A DNA stretch of 64,000 bases from Negativicutes bacterium (GTDB taxonomy: Bacteria > Bacillota_C > Negativicutes > Acidaminococcales > Acidaminococcaceae), in the NCBI GenBank assembly GCA_009930275.1, contig RZYP01000001.1, positions 62,001-126,000 on the forward strand, in the 5' to 3' direction. Position numbers and translations under genes: made by a program. The notes below the pieces were generated by a model. The model had not been told where the DNA came from and searched no databases. It saw nothing but the letters and a program-made list of their open reading frames with translations. Shown piece after piece: positions 7,696 through 16,446 of the stretch; within the stretch, counting starts at the first letter, position 1, and every line of letters starts with the position of its first letter.

Positions 7696-8814
7696 ATGAA
7701 AAAAATCGGTCTAATTATAAATCCTATTGCCGGTATCGGAGGCAAGGTTGGTTTAAAAGGATCTGATGGATTAGATATAATTGAAAAGGCTAAGGCACTG
7801 GGGGCAGTTGCAGAAAGCGGAGAAAAAGCATTGGTTGCGCTTAAAGCTTTGGCCTTAACCGAAAACGATGTAGAAATTTATACTTATCCAGGGGAAATGG
7901 GTGCAGATGTCTGCGCTAAAGCTGGATTTAAAACCGTAGTTTTAGGACAAATTGAAAAAGACAAAACAACATCTGTTGATACAATGACTGCTGCAAAAGA
8001 AATCCTGAAAAATGATATTGCTTTATTGCTTTTTGCCGGTGGTGATGGTACGGCAAGGAACATCTTGGACGCTGTCGACGGGGATACGTTGGTTTTGGGC
8101 ATACCGACAGGCTGCAAAATACATTCAGGTGTTTATGCACTTAACCCCCGCAGCGCAGGTATTTTAGCTGCAGAAGTTTTGCAAGGAAAAATTACCAGAA
8201 GCAAAGAGGCTGAAGTAATGGACATAGATGAGGAACTTTTTAGAAAAGATATTGTCCAGGCCAAACTTTATGGTTATATGAAAATACCTGATGATACATC
8301 GTTGATGCAATGCCGCAAGAGCGGGGGAATAGTTTCAGATGAGGCCGCTTTAGAAGAGATTGCTGAATACGTAGCCGATACAATGGAAAAAGACACACTT
8401 TATATAGTTGGCACAGGATCTACAACGGCAGCAATCATGAAAAAACTGAATTTGCCATATACTTTGCTAGGTGTGGACCTGGTCCATAATGGTAAGGTTC
8501 TTGCAAATGATTGCACGGAAAAAACTATATTAGATTATTTGCGGCAGTATGAAAAAGTTAAAATAATTGCCACTATAATTGGGGGCCAGGGATATCTTTT
8601 CGGCCGCGGCAACCAACAAATAAGTGCCGATGTTCTGCGTAGGGTGGGAAAAGACAATATAATAATTGTCGCAACCAAGAATAAGATTGCTTCTTTACCT
8701 GGCAAAAATTTATATGTTGATACAGGAAATGAAGAAGTAAACGAGCTTATTTCTGGCTGGAAAAGAGTCATAGTCGGCTACAAATATGAGGTCGTTATGA
8801 AAATATGCAGTTAG
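7696..8814 (+). CDS. ATP-NAD kinase family protein (AcoX/archaeal NAD-kinase-like)
   Basis: About 372 residues of the NAD kinase superfamily. It starts with the nucleotide-kinase segment IGLIINPIAGIGG, and carries the catalytic loop FAGGDGTARNILDAV (about 112-126), then a second part with VGTGSTTAAIMKKL and GGQGYLFGRGNQQIS typical of the longer AcoX/COG3199 branch. These phosphorylate NAD or a related nucleotide with ATP; the housekeeping NAD kinase is usually the shorter (about 285 residues) form. AGGAG lies 2 bases before a first ATG and 8 before the second (7696), so the second is preferred. Single gene ended by a very strong terminator; substrate unproven. Confidence 0.8.
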   Translation: MKKIGLIINPIAGIGGKVGLKGSDGLDIIEKAKALGAVAESGEKALVALKALALTENDVEIYTYPGEMGADVCAKAGFKTVVLGQIEKDKTTSVDTMTAAKEILKNDIALLLFAGGDGTARNILDAVDGDTLVLGIPTGCKIHSGVYALNPRSAGILAAEVLQGKITRSKEAEVMDIDEELFRKDIVQAKLYGYMKIPDDTSLMQCRKSGGIVSDEAALEEIAEYVADTMEKDTLYIVGTGSTTAAIMKKLNLPYTLLGVDLVHNGKVLANDCTEKTILDYLRQYEKVKIIATIIGGQGYLFGRGNQQISADVLRRVGKDNIIIVATKNKIASLPGKNLYVDTGNEEVNELISGWKRVIVGYKYEVVMKICS

Positions 8815-8827
8815 AATTTTAAATATG

Positions 8828-8873
8828 AACAGAACCGGCCCCACTGATGATCAGCGGGGCCGGTTCTGTTCTT
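8828..8873. terminator. Strong bidirectional terminator
   Basis: Stem AACAGAACCGGCCCC / GGGGCCGGTTCTGTT (15 pairs) capped by an inner CTGA/TCAG stem, 8828-8870, between two convergent genes. Confidence 0.85.
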
Positions 8874-8945
8874 TGAGAATAGTTATAAATTGCTTTTGTG
8901 GAAATTTTAAGAGAAGGTATTTTTAGTTTGGAATTTTTGGTTCAA

Positions 8946-9944
8946 TCATATGCGCCAATATAGCAAACCCATGTTAATTATGAACACAAATATCATAGCG
9001 ACAGAATCCCAGCCCCAAAGAAGAGTTTTTTTGTCGGCTCTGTAAGTTAGGCCAATAATAGATATTGAGGTCATAATAATGGCTGATAAAGCGGGGATTA
9101 TGTGGTTTTTATCAATAGCAGACAACAAAGGACCTTGCGTAAAAAAGATATCGTCGATAAATAATATAAAGATGTTGAATATGTTGCTGCCAAAAATATT
9201 ACCAATTGCCAAGTCTACGGATCCCATCCGGACAGCAGCAATGGATACCACAACTTCTGGCAGGGAGGAGGTAAAAGCAATAAAGACATTTCCAACAAAA
9301 GCTTGACCTAAGCCTGTAGAATTAGCAATATCGACACCTACTTTTGGCAGAAAAGTTGCTGCAGCTACAACCATGATAGAATTAACAGTATAATTTAAGA
9401 CTGCTCTCTTTAAGGTGATATCCTTGTATTTAAGGTCATCGGCAATTTCTTGTAAATGGTTCGCACGCTGTTTTTTTTCATAAGAACCTATCAAGTCTAA
9501 TGCGAAGAGGTATATAACAACGAACACGATACTGCTGGTGCCAACCCAAAATATCGGCATATTGTACTGGGGGAAGATAATGGTGAAAATCGTAATGCTT
9601 ATAAGTAATATTCCACAAGCTGCGGATAGAATATGGCCATGATGAGCTCTCGCAGATATTGGCAAGGGCTTATTGAAAGCATCCAGCAAAGCAGCTAAAA
9701 TGAATAAATTAAAGACGCAACTACCTAGCACATCACCAACTGCGATATCAGGTGTATTTGTAATGGACACAGCACTCACGCCAGTTACCAGTTCCGGCAG
9801 GGATGTAACAGAAGCAAGAAGAATAACGCCAACCAGTGATTTCCCTAAATCAATTTTTTCTGCAATTATATCACCGTATTTTGAAAGTTTTGAACCGGAA
9901 TAAACAATTACTAAGGAGCATAGAACAAAAGAAAGCCACAACAT
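8946..9944 (-). CDS. Calcium/sodium:cation antiporter (CaCA family, YrbG-like)
   Basis: About 332 residues of a polytopic membrane protein with the two inverted alpha repeats of the Ca2+/cation antiporter superfamily: VILLASVTSLPELVTGVSAV with GSCVFNLFIL in the first half, and NVFIAFTSSLPEVVVSIAAV with GNIFGSNIFNIFIL in the second. The acidic residues of both SLPE motifs, which bind the cation, are present. It probably exports Ca2+ (or another divalent ion) against Na+ or H+. The frame stays open to a GTG at 10029-10031, but no ribosome site is near it, whereas GGGGTG stands 7 bases before the ATG used here. See the upstream promoter, which has a MerR-like layout. Confidence 0.85.
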   Translation of the reverse strand: MLWLSFVLCSLVIVYSGSKLSKYGDIIAEKIDLGKSLVGVILLASVTSLPELVTGVSAVSITNTPDIAVGDVLGSCVFNLFILAALLDAFNKPLPISARAHHGHILSAACGILLISITIFTIIFPQYNMPIFWVGTSSIVFVVIYLFALDLIGSYEKKQRANHLQEIADDLKYKDITLKRAVLNYTVNSIMVVAAATFLPKVGVDIANSTGLGQAFVGNVFIAFTSSLPEVVVSIAAVRMGSVDLAIGNIFGSNIFNIFILFIDDIFFTQGPLLSAIDKNHIIPALSAIIMTSISIIGLTYRADKKTLLWGWDSVAMIFVFIINMGLLYWRI

Positions 9945-10369
9945 AAGCCACACCCCACATCTCAAAATAACACTAACCAATATTACGACCATTATTTGCA
10001 GTGTCAATAATTTGACGGTTTTATTTTTCACTACTGACTTGATTTTTGTGTCAAATCATTAATAAATGTTGAAAAGATAATATTTATCAATAGTCATTTC
10101 TCCTGATATTATTATAGCAGGAATCGGACTTCCGATTTCAACATTAATATGTAATATTGCCTAAGACTTTATTAAATTATATTTAACCAATTTATTTCTT
10201 TTTGCGAATCATAAATAGTGATTTAGCAGGACTTTATGATTATATTGGTGAAATACAAAAAATGAACAATGCATTATATTAGGAAGCCTCTTGTACAAGT
10301 AATAAAAACTGCCTATGTAAAATAAACACCAATTTTTGTTTTTCGAGCGAATTTAAAAGGAGAGAAATT
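9945..10369. other. Divergent intergenic region with operator-like dyad
   Basis: About 425 AT-rich bases between the antiporter and the receiver/PPDK-N gene. It holds a minus-strand promoter with a dyad in its spacer (10111-10141). It also has a possible 12-codon leader reading frame on the minus strand (ATG at 10095-10097, AGGAG two bases upstream, stop 36 bases on). No clear promoter for the right-hand gene was seen. The long palindromic part is AATCGGA-AG-TCCGATT. Confidence 0.5.
10111..10141 (-). promoter_or_regulatory. MerR-type long-spacer promoter with dyad
   Basis: Read on the minus strand: TTGAAA (10141-10136), a 19-base spacer and TATAAT (10116-10111). The spacer contains the perfect 7+7 inverted repeat AATCGGA / TCCGATT (10122-10137), starting at the -35 edge. 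A 19-20 base spacer holding the operator is the hallmark of promoters activated by MerR-family regulators. No merR gene is in the window; the assignment is inference. Confidence 0.5.
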
Positions 10370-13315
10370 ATGGAAAAATATACTGGTGCCAAATCTTGCA
10401 TTTCAGGTGTTGATGATTTATTCAAATTCAGAGTTACAGAAATAATGTTGATATCTACTGAATATGATGCTTATGTGCTTGAAGAAGACGGACAGCTGGC
10501 TGAGAAGATTTATCATCAGTTTAGCGACCTGAGTCTCCCTTATATTCCTAGGATTCATTGGGTGGCTAACAAGGAAGAAGCTTTCAAAACACTAAAAAAC
10601 ATGCCAATACATTTAGTGATTTCCATGTCAAGGGCAAATGATATGAGCTCTTTTGCTTTTGAAAGAGCAATTAATGAAGCATATCCCGATACTCCGATTG
10701 TTATGCTTTCTTATGAACGCCTGACACCTGAGGTTATTGGAAGGATCAGGGAAAACACTTGCATTAACAGGGTATTCCATTGGTCAGGGGATAACAGGGT
10801 GTTGTTGGCAATAATTAAATATGTTGAAGATCAGCAAAATTTTCCGGTGGATAGCAAGCTAGGAGTACAGGCTATTTTACTTGTTGAAGATTCACCAGTT
10901 TATTACTCTCAGATTCTGCCTATAATATATACGGAAATCTTGTCACAGATCAGACATTTGGTATTGCATGCCATGAATGTCAAGCACGGCTTGCTTAGAG
11001 TCCGGCTCAGACCAAAAATTCTTTTAGCAGAAACTTATGAAGAGGCGATGAAAATTATAGAGTCCTATCGCTATAATTTGCTGGGTATAATCTCGGACGT
11101 CCGCTTCCCTAAGGAAGATCGTCTCAATGCAACTGCAGGTTTTGAATTGGCGCAAGAGGTTCGAAGCATGGTTAAGGATCTTCCTTTTTTATTACAGTCA
11201 GAGGATGATGAAAACGAGGAAGTTGCAAAAGAACAAAAACTACATTTCCTTAGCAAAACTTCGCCGAGTTTGCTTCACAATCTGCGCAACTATATTCTGG
11301 AAAATTATGGTTTCGGTCCTTTTGTTTTTAAATATCCGGACGGGAGCATAATTGAAGAAGCAAGCGATATTACGAACTTAGAAAGAATAGTACGAGATCT
11401 GCCGGAAGAGAGCCTCAAATATCATGCGGCTAATAATGATTTTTCGCGTTGGTTCAGGGCTCGTGCTGAATTTGAGGTGGCAGAAAAACTTAGATTTTTA
11501 GACCTCGCAATGTTAGCGAATATTAGCGAAATGAGAACACATATCTTAAATGTGCTTAGTTCCTATTTTAAAAAGTATCAGACAGGCTCTATTCTCAATT
11601 TTGAAAGTCTTTCCAAAAAAGACATGGAGAATGCTTTCATAAAACTCGGTAAAGGCTCCTTGGGCGGCAAAGCCAGAGGAGTTGCCTTCATGAATGCAAT
11701 GATTTCCAAAGCCAAACTGTCGGACAAGTATGAAGATATGAAGGTTAAGGTGCCTCGTTCGTTCGTTATCGGCAGTGAAGTTTTTGAAAAATTTATTGAG
11801 CAAAATAATCTTTATTCGTTTATCAGCACTAATCCAACAGAGGAGGCCATTGCCGCAAAATTCATGGAAGCGCTTTTGCCTGAAGACATACAGAATAACC
11901 TGCGAGTTCTTACCCAACACATAAGATGTCCGCTTGCGGTTCGTTCCTCCAGCATTCTTGAGGATTCGAGAATACTTCCTTTTGCAGGTATCTACAAGAC
12001 TTATGTTGTTCCAAATAGCAGCACCGATAATGATATTTGTTTCAAACAACTTTCTGACGCGGTGAAGCTTGTTTATGCTTCCGTGTTCTACGAAGCACCG
12101 ATAAGATATGCCCAGAATGCCGACATAAGGATTGAAGAAGAACGCATGGCAGTATTGATACAAGAACTTGTAGGAGAATACTACGGTGACCTTTTTTACC
12201 CTGCCGTTTCCGGAGTTGCTCAGTCTTATAATTTTTATCCATATTATCCAATGAAGCCTGAAGATGGCACTGTGAGCCTGGCCCTGGGGTTTGGGAGAAC
12301 GATCGTTGAAGGCGAGAGAGTATATCGATTCTCTCCGGCTTATCCTAAATTAAACCCCTTAGTTTCAAGTCCTCAGGAGCAGATGCAAAAATCGCAAAAC
12401 TCATTTTACGCGGTTAATCTCAATAAATCTTCTGCCATAACATTACATGCTGATGAGGATTATGTTTATGAGAAGCTGCCAATATCGCAGGCTCAGAAAG
12501 ACCAGGCACTGGAATATATTGGCAGCACGTATTCAGCGGAAAATGACTGCATATATGATAATGTAAGCCAGGCAGGACCTAAAGTGGTAACGTTTGCGCC
12601 TATTCTGAAATATGAAAGATTGCCGTTAACGCAAATTATACAGGAGCTCATGGTTATGGGTAAAAAAGCATTTGGGTCAGATGTCGAAATTGAATTTGCC
12701 GTTAAAATCCCCATGGACAAAAGCAAGCCTAAAGAGTTTAACTTTTTGCAGATCAGGCCTATAGTCGTTGGCAGAGAGGCACATCAGGTTAATCTTGAAG
12801 CGCAGGCGGATTCATGGTGTTTTAGCCAACAAACAATTGGCAACGGATATTATGATGATATAAGAGATGTTATTTTCGTGGATCCCGAGAAGTTTAACTT
12901 GAAAGAAAGCATGCAAATTGCCAGAGAAATAGGCGAGTTTAATAAGCTTTTGGCACAAGAGGGGCGACGCTTCATTCTAATCGGCTTTGGAAGAATTGGG
13001 ACTGCTGACAGATGGTTAGGAATACCATTAACATGGGAGCAAATGTCCCAGGCCTTAATTATTGTGGAGGCTGATCGCAAGGAACTTTGCCCAGAACCTT
13101 CACTGGGAAGTCATTTTTTCCATAATTTGACTGCAACTGGTATGGGTTATTTTCATGTGAAGTTTGAGAAAGAAAATGAAGGGGAAATTGATTGGAACTG
13201 GCTGTTAAGTCAACCTGTATTTAAACAAACGCAATACGTCAAGCTTTTGAGAAGAGAAGAACCGTTCAAAGTTAAAATTGACGGTAGAACCTTCAGAGGT
13301 ATTATCTATAAATAG
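10370..13315 (+). CDS. Receiver-domain / PEP-synthase N-terminal (PPDK-N) fusion protein
   Basis: 981 residues. Residues about 20-150 look like a degenerate receiver-like domain. Residues about 165-305 form a response-regulator receiver with the acidic pair in LLVEDSP (about 171-173), a phosphoacceptor Asp in IISDVRFP (about 243) and the conserved Lys in LSKTSP (about 296). From about 425 to 800 runs the ATP-binding domain of pyruvate phosphate dikinase / PEP synthase: LGKGSLGGKARGVAF, LAVRSSSILEDSRILPFAG and the final LQIRPIV. The phosphohistidine and PEP/pyruvate domains of true PEP synthase are absent, so normal PEP synthesis is unlikely. GGAGAGAAATT precedes the ATG. No histidine kinase lies near. 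Function unknown; perhaps a phosphorelay-controlled phosphotransferase. Confidence 0.78.
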   Translation: MEKYTGAKSCISGVDDLFKFRVTEIMLISTEYDAYVLEEDGQLAEKIYHQFSDLSLPYIPRIHWVANKEEAFKTLKNMPIHLVISMSRANDMSSFAFERAINEAYPDTPIVMLSYERLTPEVIGRIRENTCINRVFHWSGDNRVLLAIIKYVEDQQNFPVDSKLGVQAILLVEDSPVYYSQILPIIYTEILSQIRHLVLHAMNVKHGLLRVRLRPKILLAETYEEAMKIIESYRYNLLGIISDVRFPKEDRLNATAGFELAQEVRSMVKDLPFLLQSEDDENEEVAKEQKLHFLSKTSPSLLHNLRNYILENYGFGPFVFKYPDGSIIEEASDITNLERIVRDLPEESLKYHAANNDFSRWFRARAEFEVAEKLRFLDLAMLANISEMRTHILNVLSSYFKKYQTGSILNFESLSKKDMENAFIKLGKGSLGGKARGVAFMNAMISKAKLSDKYEDMKVKVPRSFVIGSEVFEKFIEQNNLYSFISTNPTEEAIAAKFMEALLPEDIQNNLRVLTQHIRCPLAVRSSSILEDSRILPFAGIYKTYVVPNSSTDNDICFKQLSDAVKLVYASVFYEAPIRYAQNADIRIEEERMAVLIQELVGEYYGDLFYPAVSGVAQSYNFYPYYPMKPEDGTVSLALGFGRTIVEGERVYRFSPAYPKLNPLVSSPQEQMQKSQNSFYAVNLNKSSAITLHADEDYVYEKLPISQAQKDQALEYIGSTYSAENDCIYDNVSQAGPKVVTFAPILKYERLPLTQIIQELMVMGKKAFGSDVEIEFAVKIPMDKSKPKEFNFLQIRPIVVGREAHQVNLEAQADSWCFSQQTIGNGYYDDIRDVIFVDPEKFNLKESMQIAREIGEFNKLLAQEGRRFILIGFGRIGTADRWLGIPLTWEQMSQALIIVEADRKELCPEPSLGSHFFHNLTATGMGYFHVKFEKENEGEIDWNWLLSQPVFKQTQYVKLLRREEPFKVKIDGRTFRGIIYK

Positions 13316-13360
13316 CCGGAGCACGAAAAATTTTCTTAAATTTACGGGCAACTTTTTCGG

Positions 13361-13389
13361 TATACAAAATACAAAACAAGCAGTATAAT
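13361..13389 (+). promoter_or_regulatory. Probable gdhA promoter
   Basis: TATACA (13361-13366), 17-base spacer, perfect TATAAT (13384-13389); start expected near 13396, giving a leader of about 55 bases. Confidence 0.6.
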
Positions 13390-13450
13390 GGTGTTGAAAC
13401 AAAGTAGTACAAGCTACCGAGAGAAACAAAAATTTTGGGAGGGTTGTGAA

Positions 13451-14806
13451 ATGACAACAAATGCTCAGAAGTACTGTGATGAACTCTATCAAAGAGTGGT
13501 AGAACGTAATGCTAATGAACCTGAATTTCACCAAACAGTCAAGGAGGTTTTAACCTCTTTGGTACCTGCTCTTGAGAAAAATCCCGAATACATTGAATTG
13601 GGGATAGTGGAGCGAATTGTTGAACCGGAACGCCAGATAATTTTCAGGGTGCCTTGGGTTGATGACGCTGGTAAAGTAAGAGTTAACCGTGGTTTTCGTG
13701 TTCAGTTCAATAGCGCGATCGGACCATATAAGGGCGGTTTGCGTTTCCATCCTTCTGTTAATCTCAGCATAATAAAATTTCTTGGTTTTGAACAAACCTT
13801 TAAAAACTCATTGACTAGTCTGCCGATGGGTGGCGGCAAAGGCGGTTCTGATTTCGACCCCAGGGGTAAGTCTGATGCTGAAGTAATGCGTTTCTGTCAG
13901 AGTTTTATGACAGAGTTATATAGACATATAGGACCAAATATTGATGTACCGGCAGGTGACCTTGGTGTTGGCGGCAGAGAAGTAGGTTATCTCTTTGGCC
14001 AATATAAGAGAATCAGGGGTGCCTATGAAAATGGCGTTATAACTGGAAAAGGACTTTCCTTTGGCGGAAGCTTGACCCGTCCTGAAGCTACAGGTTTCGG
14101 TATTGCCTATTTCTGCCAAGAAATGTTGAAATCAAAAGGGACTTCTTTTGAAGGTAAAACCGTTGCTGTTTCCGGTTTCGGCAATGTTTCCTGGGGTACA
14201 GTTATCAAAGTAACCGAATTGGGCGGTAAGGTTGTTACTATTTCAGGTCCTGATGGATATGTTTATGATGAAAAAGGAGTTAGCGGCGAAAAGATTGATT
14301 ACATGCTTGAAATGAGAGCATCTGGCCGTGATAGAGTTGAGGATTATGCCGAGCACTTTGGTGCTAAATTCTACCCTGGCGAAAAGCCATGGGGCTGCAA
14401 AGTAGACATTGTTATTCCGTGCGCGACGCAAAACGAAATCCTTCTGGAAGATGCTAAAAAAATTGTTGCTAATGGCATTAAATTCGTTTGTGAAGGTTCC
14501 AATATGCCTAGTACGAACGAAGCTATAGACTATATGCTCGCCAATGGCATCTATCTTGGACCTTCTAAGGCTGCCAACGCTGGCGGAGTTTCTGTTTCCG
14601 GCTTGGAAATGACACAAAACAGCATGAGACTGGCCTGGTCTTTTGAAGAAGTTGACCAGAAACTTAAAACAATTATGCTTAACATTTATAAAAATTCCAG
14701 CAAGGCTGCCGAAGATTGCGGACACAAGGACAATCTGGTCATGGGGGCCAATATTGCCGGGTTTATTAAAGTTGCTGAGGCAATGAAGGCTCAAGGTGTT
14801 GTATAA
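13451..14806 (+). CDS. gdhA: NADP-type glutamate dehydrogenase
   Basis: 451 residues, the length of hexameric small glutamate dehydrogenases. It makes glutamate from 2-oxoglutarate, ammonia and NAD(P)H. Family signatures are GPYKGGLRFHPSVNLSIIKFLGFE, LPMGGGKGGSDFDP (substrate Lys), DVPAGDLGVGGREVG and GKGLSFGGSLTRPEATG. The Rossmann part begins AVSGFGNVSWG. Similarity to the E. coli NADP enzyme is plain along the whole length; cofactor is inferred from it. The frame is open further upstream, but GGGAGGG sits 7 bases before this ATG and the protein then starts as in the family. Its own promoter and a terminator make it monocistronic. Confidence 0.93.
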   Translation: MTTNAQKYCDELYQRVVERNANEPEFHQTVKEVLTSLVPALEKNPEYIELGIVERIVEPERQIIFRVPWVDDAGKVRVNRGFRVQFNSAIGPYKGGLRFHPSVNLSIIKFLGFEQTFKNSLTSLPMGGGKGGSDFDPRGKSDAEVMRFCQSFMTELYRHIGPNIDVPAGDLGVGGREVGYLFGQYKRIRGAYENGVITGKGLSFGGSLTRPEATGFGIAYFCQEMLKSKGTSFEGKTVAVSGFGNVSWGTVIKVTELGGKVVTISGPDGYVYDEKGVSGEKIDYMLEMRASGRDRVEDYAEHFGAKFYPGEKPWGCKVDIVIPCATQNEILLEDAKKIVANGIKFVCEGSNMPSTNEAIDYMLANGIYLGPSKAANAGGVSVSGLEMTQNSMRLAWSFEEVDQKLKTIMLNIYKNSSKAAEDCGHKDNLVMGANIAGFIKVAEAMKAQGVV

Positions 14807-14850
14807 TCGTAAGATAAATTCAAAATTGATGTATGATTTGTAAACTTGAC

Positions 14851-14897
14851 AACAAGGTATTTGAGGCGCTTTGAGCTTCAGATACCTTGTTTTTTTG
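14851..14897 (+). terminator. gdhA terminator
   Basis: Stem AACAAGGTAT / ATACCTTGTT (14851-14860 with 14882-14891), partly paired loop, then TTTTTT. Confidence 0.85.
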
Positions 14898-15033
14898 AAA
14901 TTTAGACAAAGGAAAAGAATATTGTTGAGAAAGCCGTGGTTTAAAGAGATATATTTCTGTTTGCCTATTTATAATTATGTGTTTTTTTGCTATTATCAAA
15001 GCTAGGGATAAATTTAAAAAATGGAGGCTTGCA

Positions 15034-16446
15034 ATGATAACTCAAGAAATTGTTCAGAAAATCCGTAACATTGTTGGACAAGAGCATGCCCTGGATTCAG
15101 ATTTAGATCGTTTTGGTTATTCCTATGATTCATCCTTTGTACATTTATTTCCGGCAAGTTTACCGGAATTAGTCGTAAGACCGCGTACGACTGCAGAGGT
15201 ATCGGAAGTGATGAAAATTGCTTTTGAACATTCTATTCCGGTTACGGCGCGCGGAACTGCAAGTGGGCGCACCGGTGGCTCGATTCCACTCAAAGGCGGC
15301 ATTGTATTATGCCTTGACCGCATGACCACGGTTGTCGAATTAGATGAAAAAAACATGATGATTACTGTTGAAGCCGGGGTTCGAACCGGTGATATTTATA
15401 ATCTCTGCGCCCAAAAAGGCCTGTTCTATCCTCCAGACCCGGCTAGTTACAAGTTTTCTACCATCGGCGGCAATATTGCCGAGGATGCCGGCGGTATGCG
15501 TGCGGTAAAATATGGCGTGACACACAATTTTGTTATGGGTTTGGAAGTTGTACTAGCTGACGGCACAATAATAAAAACCGGCGGCAAATCAATAAAAAAT
15601 GTAACTGGTTATAACATGACCCAATTGATAGTTGGTTCTGAAGGAACTTTAGGTATCGTTACCAAAGCAATTCTTCGTCTCATTCCTATGCCTAAGTATC
15701 GCAATACTCTTTTGCTTATGTTTGCTACTCTTGACGGCGCCTGTGATACCATTCACCAAATGTTGCAATCAGGGATTGTTCCTGCTTCAGCTGAATTGAT
15801 GGATCGAACCTGTCTCAAGGCTATAGCGAAGAACCGTAAATTTGATTTCCAAGATACTGTTAACGCCTGCATTGTAACGGAGGTCGACGGTTCTGAAGAA
15901 TACGAAATCCAAAAACAAGCTGAACAAATTCAGAAAATTGCCGATACCAATGGTGTTGTTGAAGTGCGTGTTGCCAAGACTGCACAGGAGGCAGACGAAC
16001 TTTGGGCCATCCGCCGTGCCTTGAGTCCTGCCGTTGGAGCTTTAGCACCGGATCGTGTCAGTGAGGATATTTCGGTTCCACGCAATGAGTTTCCTGAAAT
16101 TGTGCGCCGTATTCGTAAAATCGTCGATAAGTACAATCTTGATTTTGCTGTATATGGTCATGCAGGTGATGGAAATTTACATCCTTCAATTTTATGTGAC
16201 ATGTCAGACCCAGAACAAGCGGTGCGAGTCCACAAGGCTGTTGACGAAATGTTTGCCGCTACGCTGGAGTTGGGCGGGACTCTTTCCGGAGAACATGGTA
16301 TTGGCATAACGAAACAGCACTATTTAAAAGACGCACTTGGAGAAGACGGCGTTGCCGTTCTGAAGTCAATCAAAAAAGCATTGGATTCCAAGGGTATATT
16401 AAACCCTGGAAAAGTATGGCCGGAGGAGGGAACTATTCATGGCTGA
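15034..16446 (+). CDS. glcD: Glycolate/D-lactate oxidase FAD subunit (GlcD-like)
   Basis: 470 residues of the FAD-linked oxidase (FAD_binding_4) family. It has the FAD-binding half with VTARGTASGRTGGSIPL and GGNIAEDAGGMRAVKYG, and the C-terminal half with GHAGDGNLHP and SGEHGIGITKQHYL. It oxidises a 2-hydroxyacid (glycolate or D-lactate) to the 2-oxoacid. The frame opens 57 bases earlier, but GGAGG lies 6 bases before this ATG and fits the family start. It overlaps the Fe-S subunit gene by 8 bases, so the two are translated together. No glcE is present, so this is the two-component form common in anaerobes. Substrate not decided by sequence. Confidence 0.85.
   Translation: MITQEIVQKIRNIVGQEHALDSDLDRFGYSYDSSFVHLFPASLPELVVRPRTTAEVSEVMKIAFEHSIPVTARGTASGRTGGSIPLKGGIVLCLDRMTTVVELDEKNMMITVEAGVRTGDIYNLCAQKGLFYPPDPASYKFSTIGGNIAEDAGGMRAVKYGVTHNFVMGLEVVLADGTIIKTGGKSIKNVTGYNMTQLIVGSEGTLGIVTKAILRLIPMPKYRNTLLLMFATLDGACDTIHQMLQSGIVPASAELMDRTCLKAIAKNRKFDFQDTVNACIVTEVDGSEEYEIQKQAEQIQKIADTNGVVEVRVAKTAQEADELWAIRRALSPAVGALAPDRVSEDISVPRNEFPEIVRRIRKIVDKYNLDFAVYGHAGDGNLHPSILCDMSDPEQAVRVHKAVDEMFAATLELGGTLSGEHGIGITKQHYLKDALGEDGVAVLKSIKKALDSKGILNPGKVWPEEGTIHG

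Noticed and set aside
11546..12163. 205-codon open frame on the minus strand
   Set aside because: Lies fully inside the receiver/PPDK-N gene in antisense, no ribosome site, no recognisable protein features.
14243..14794. 183-codon minus-strand frame
   Set aside because: Antisense to gdhA, whose protein is unmistakable.
14846..14851. TTGACA as a -35 box
   Set aside because: Sits at the foot of the gdhA terminator with no -10 element at the right distance.
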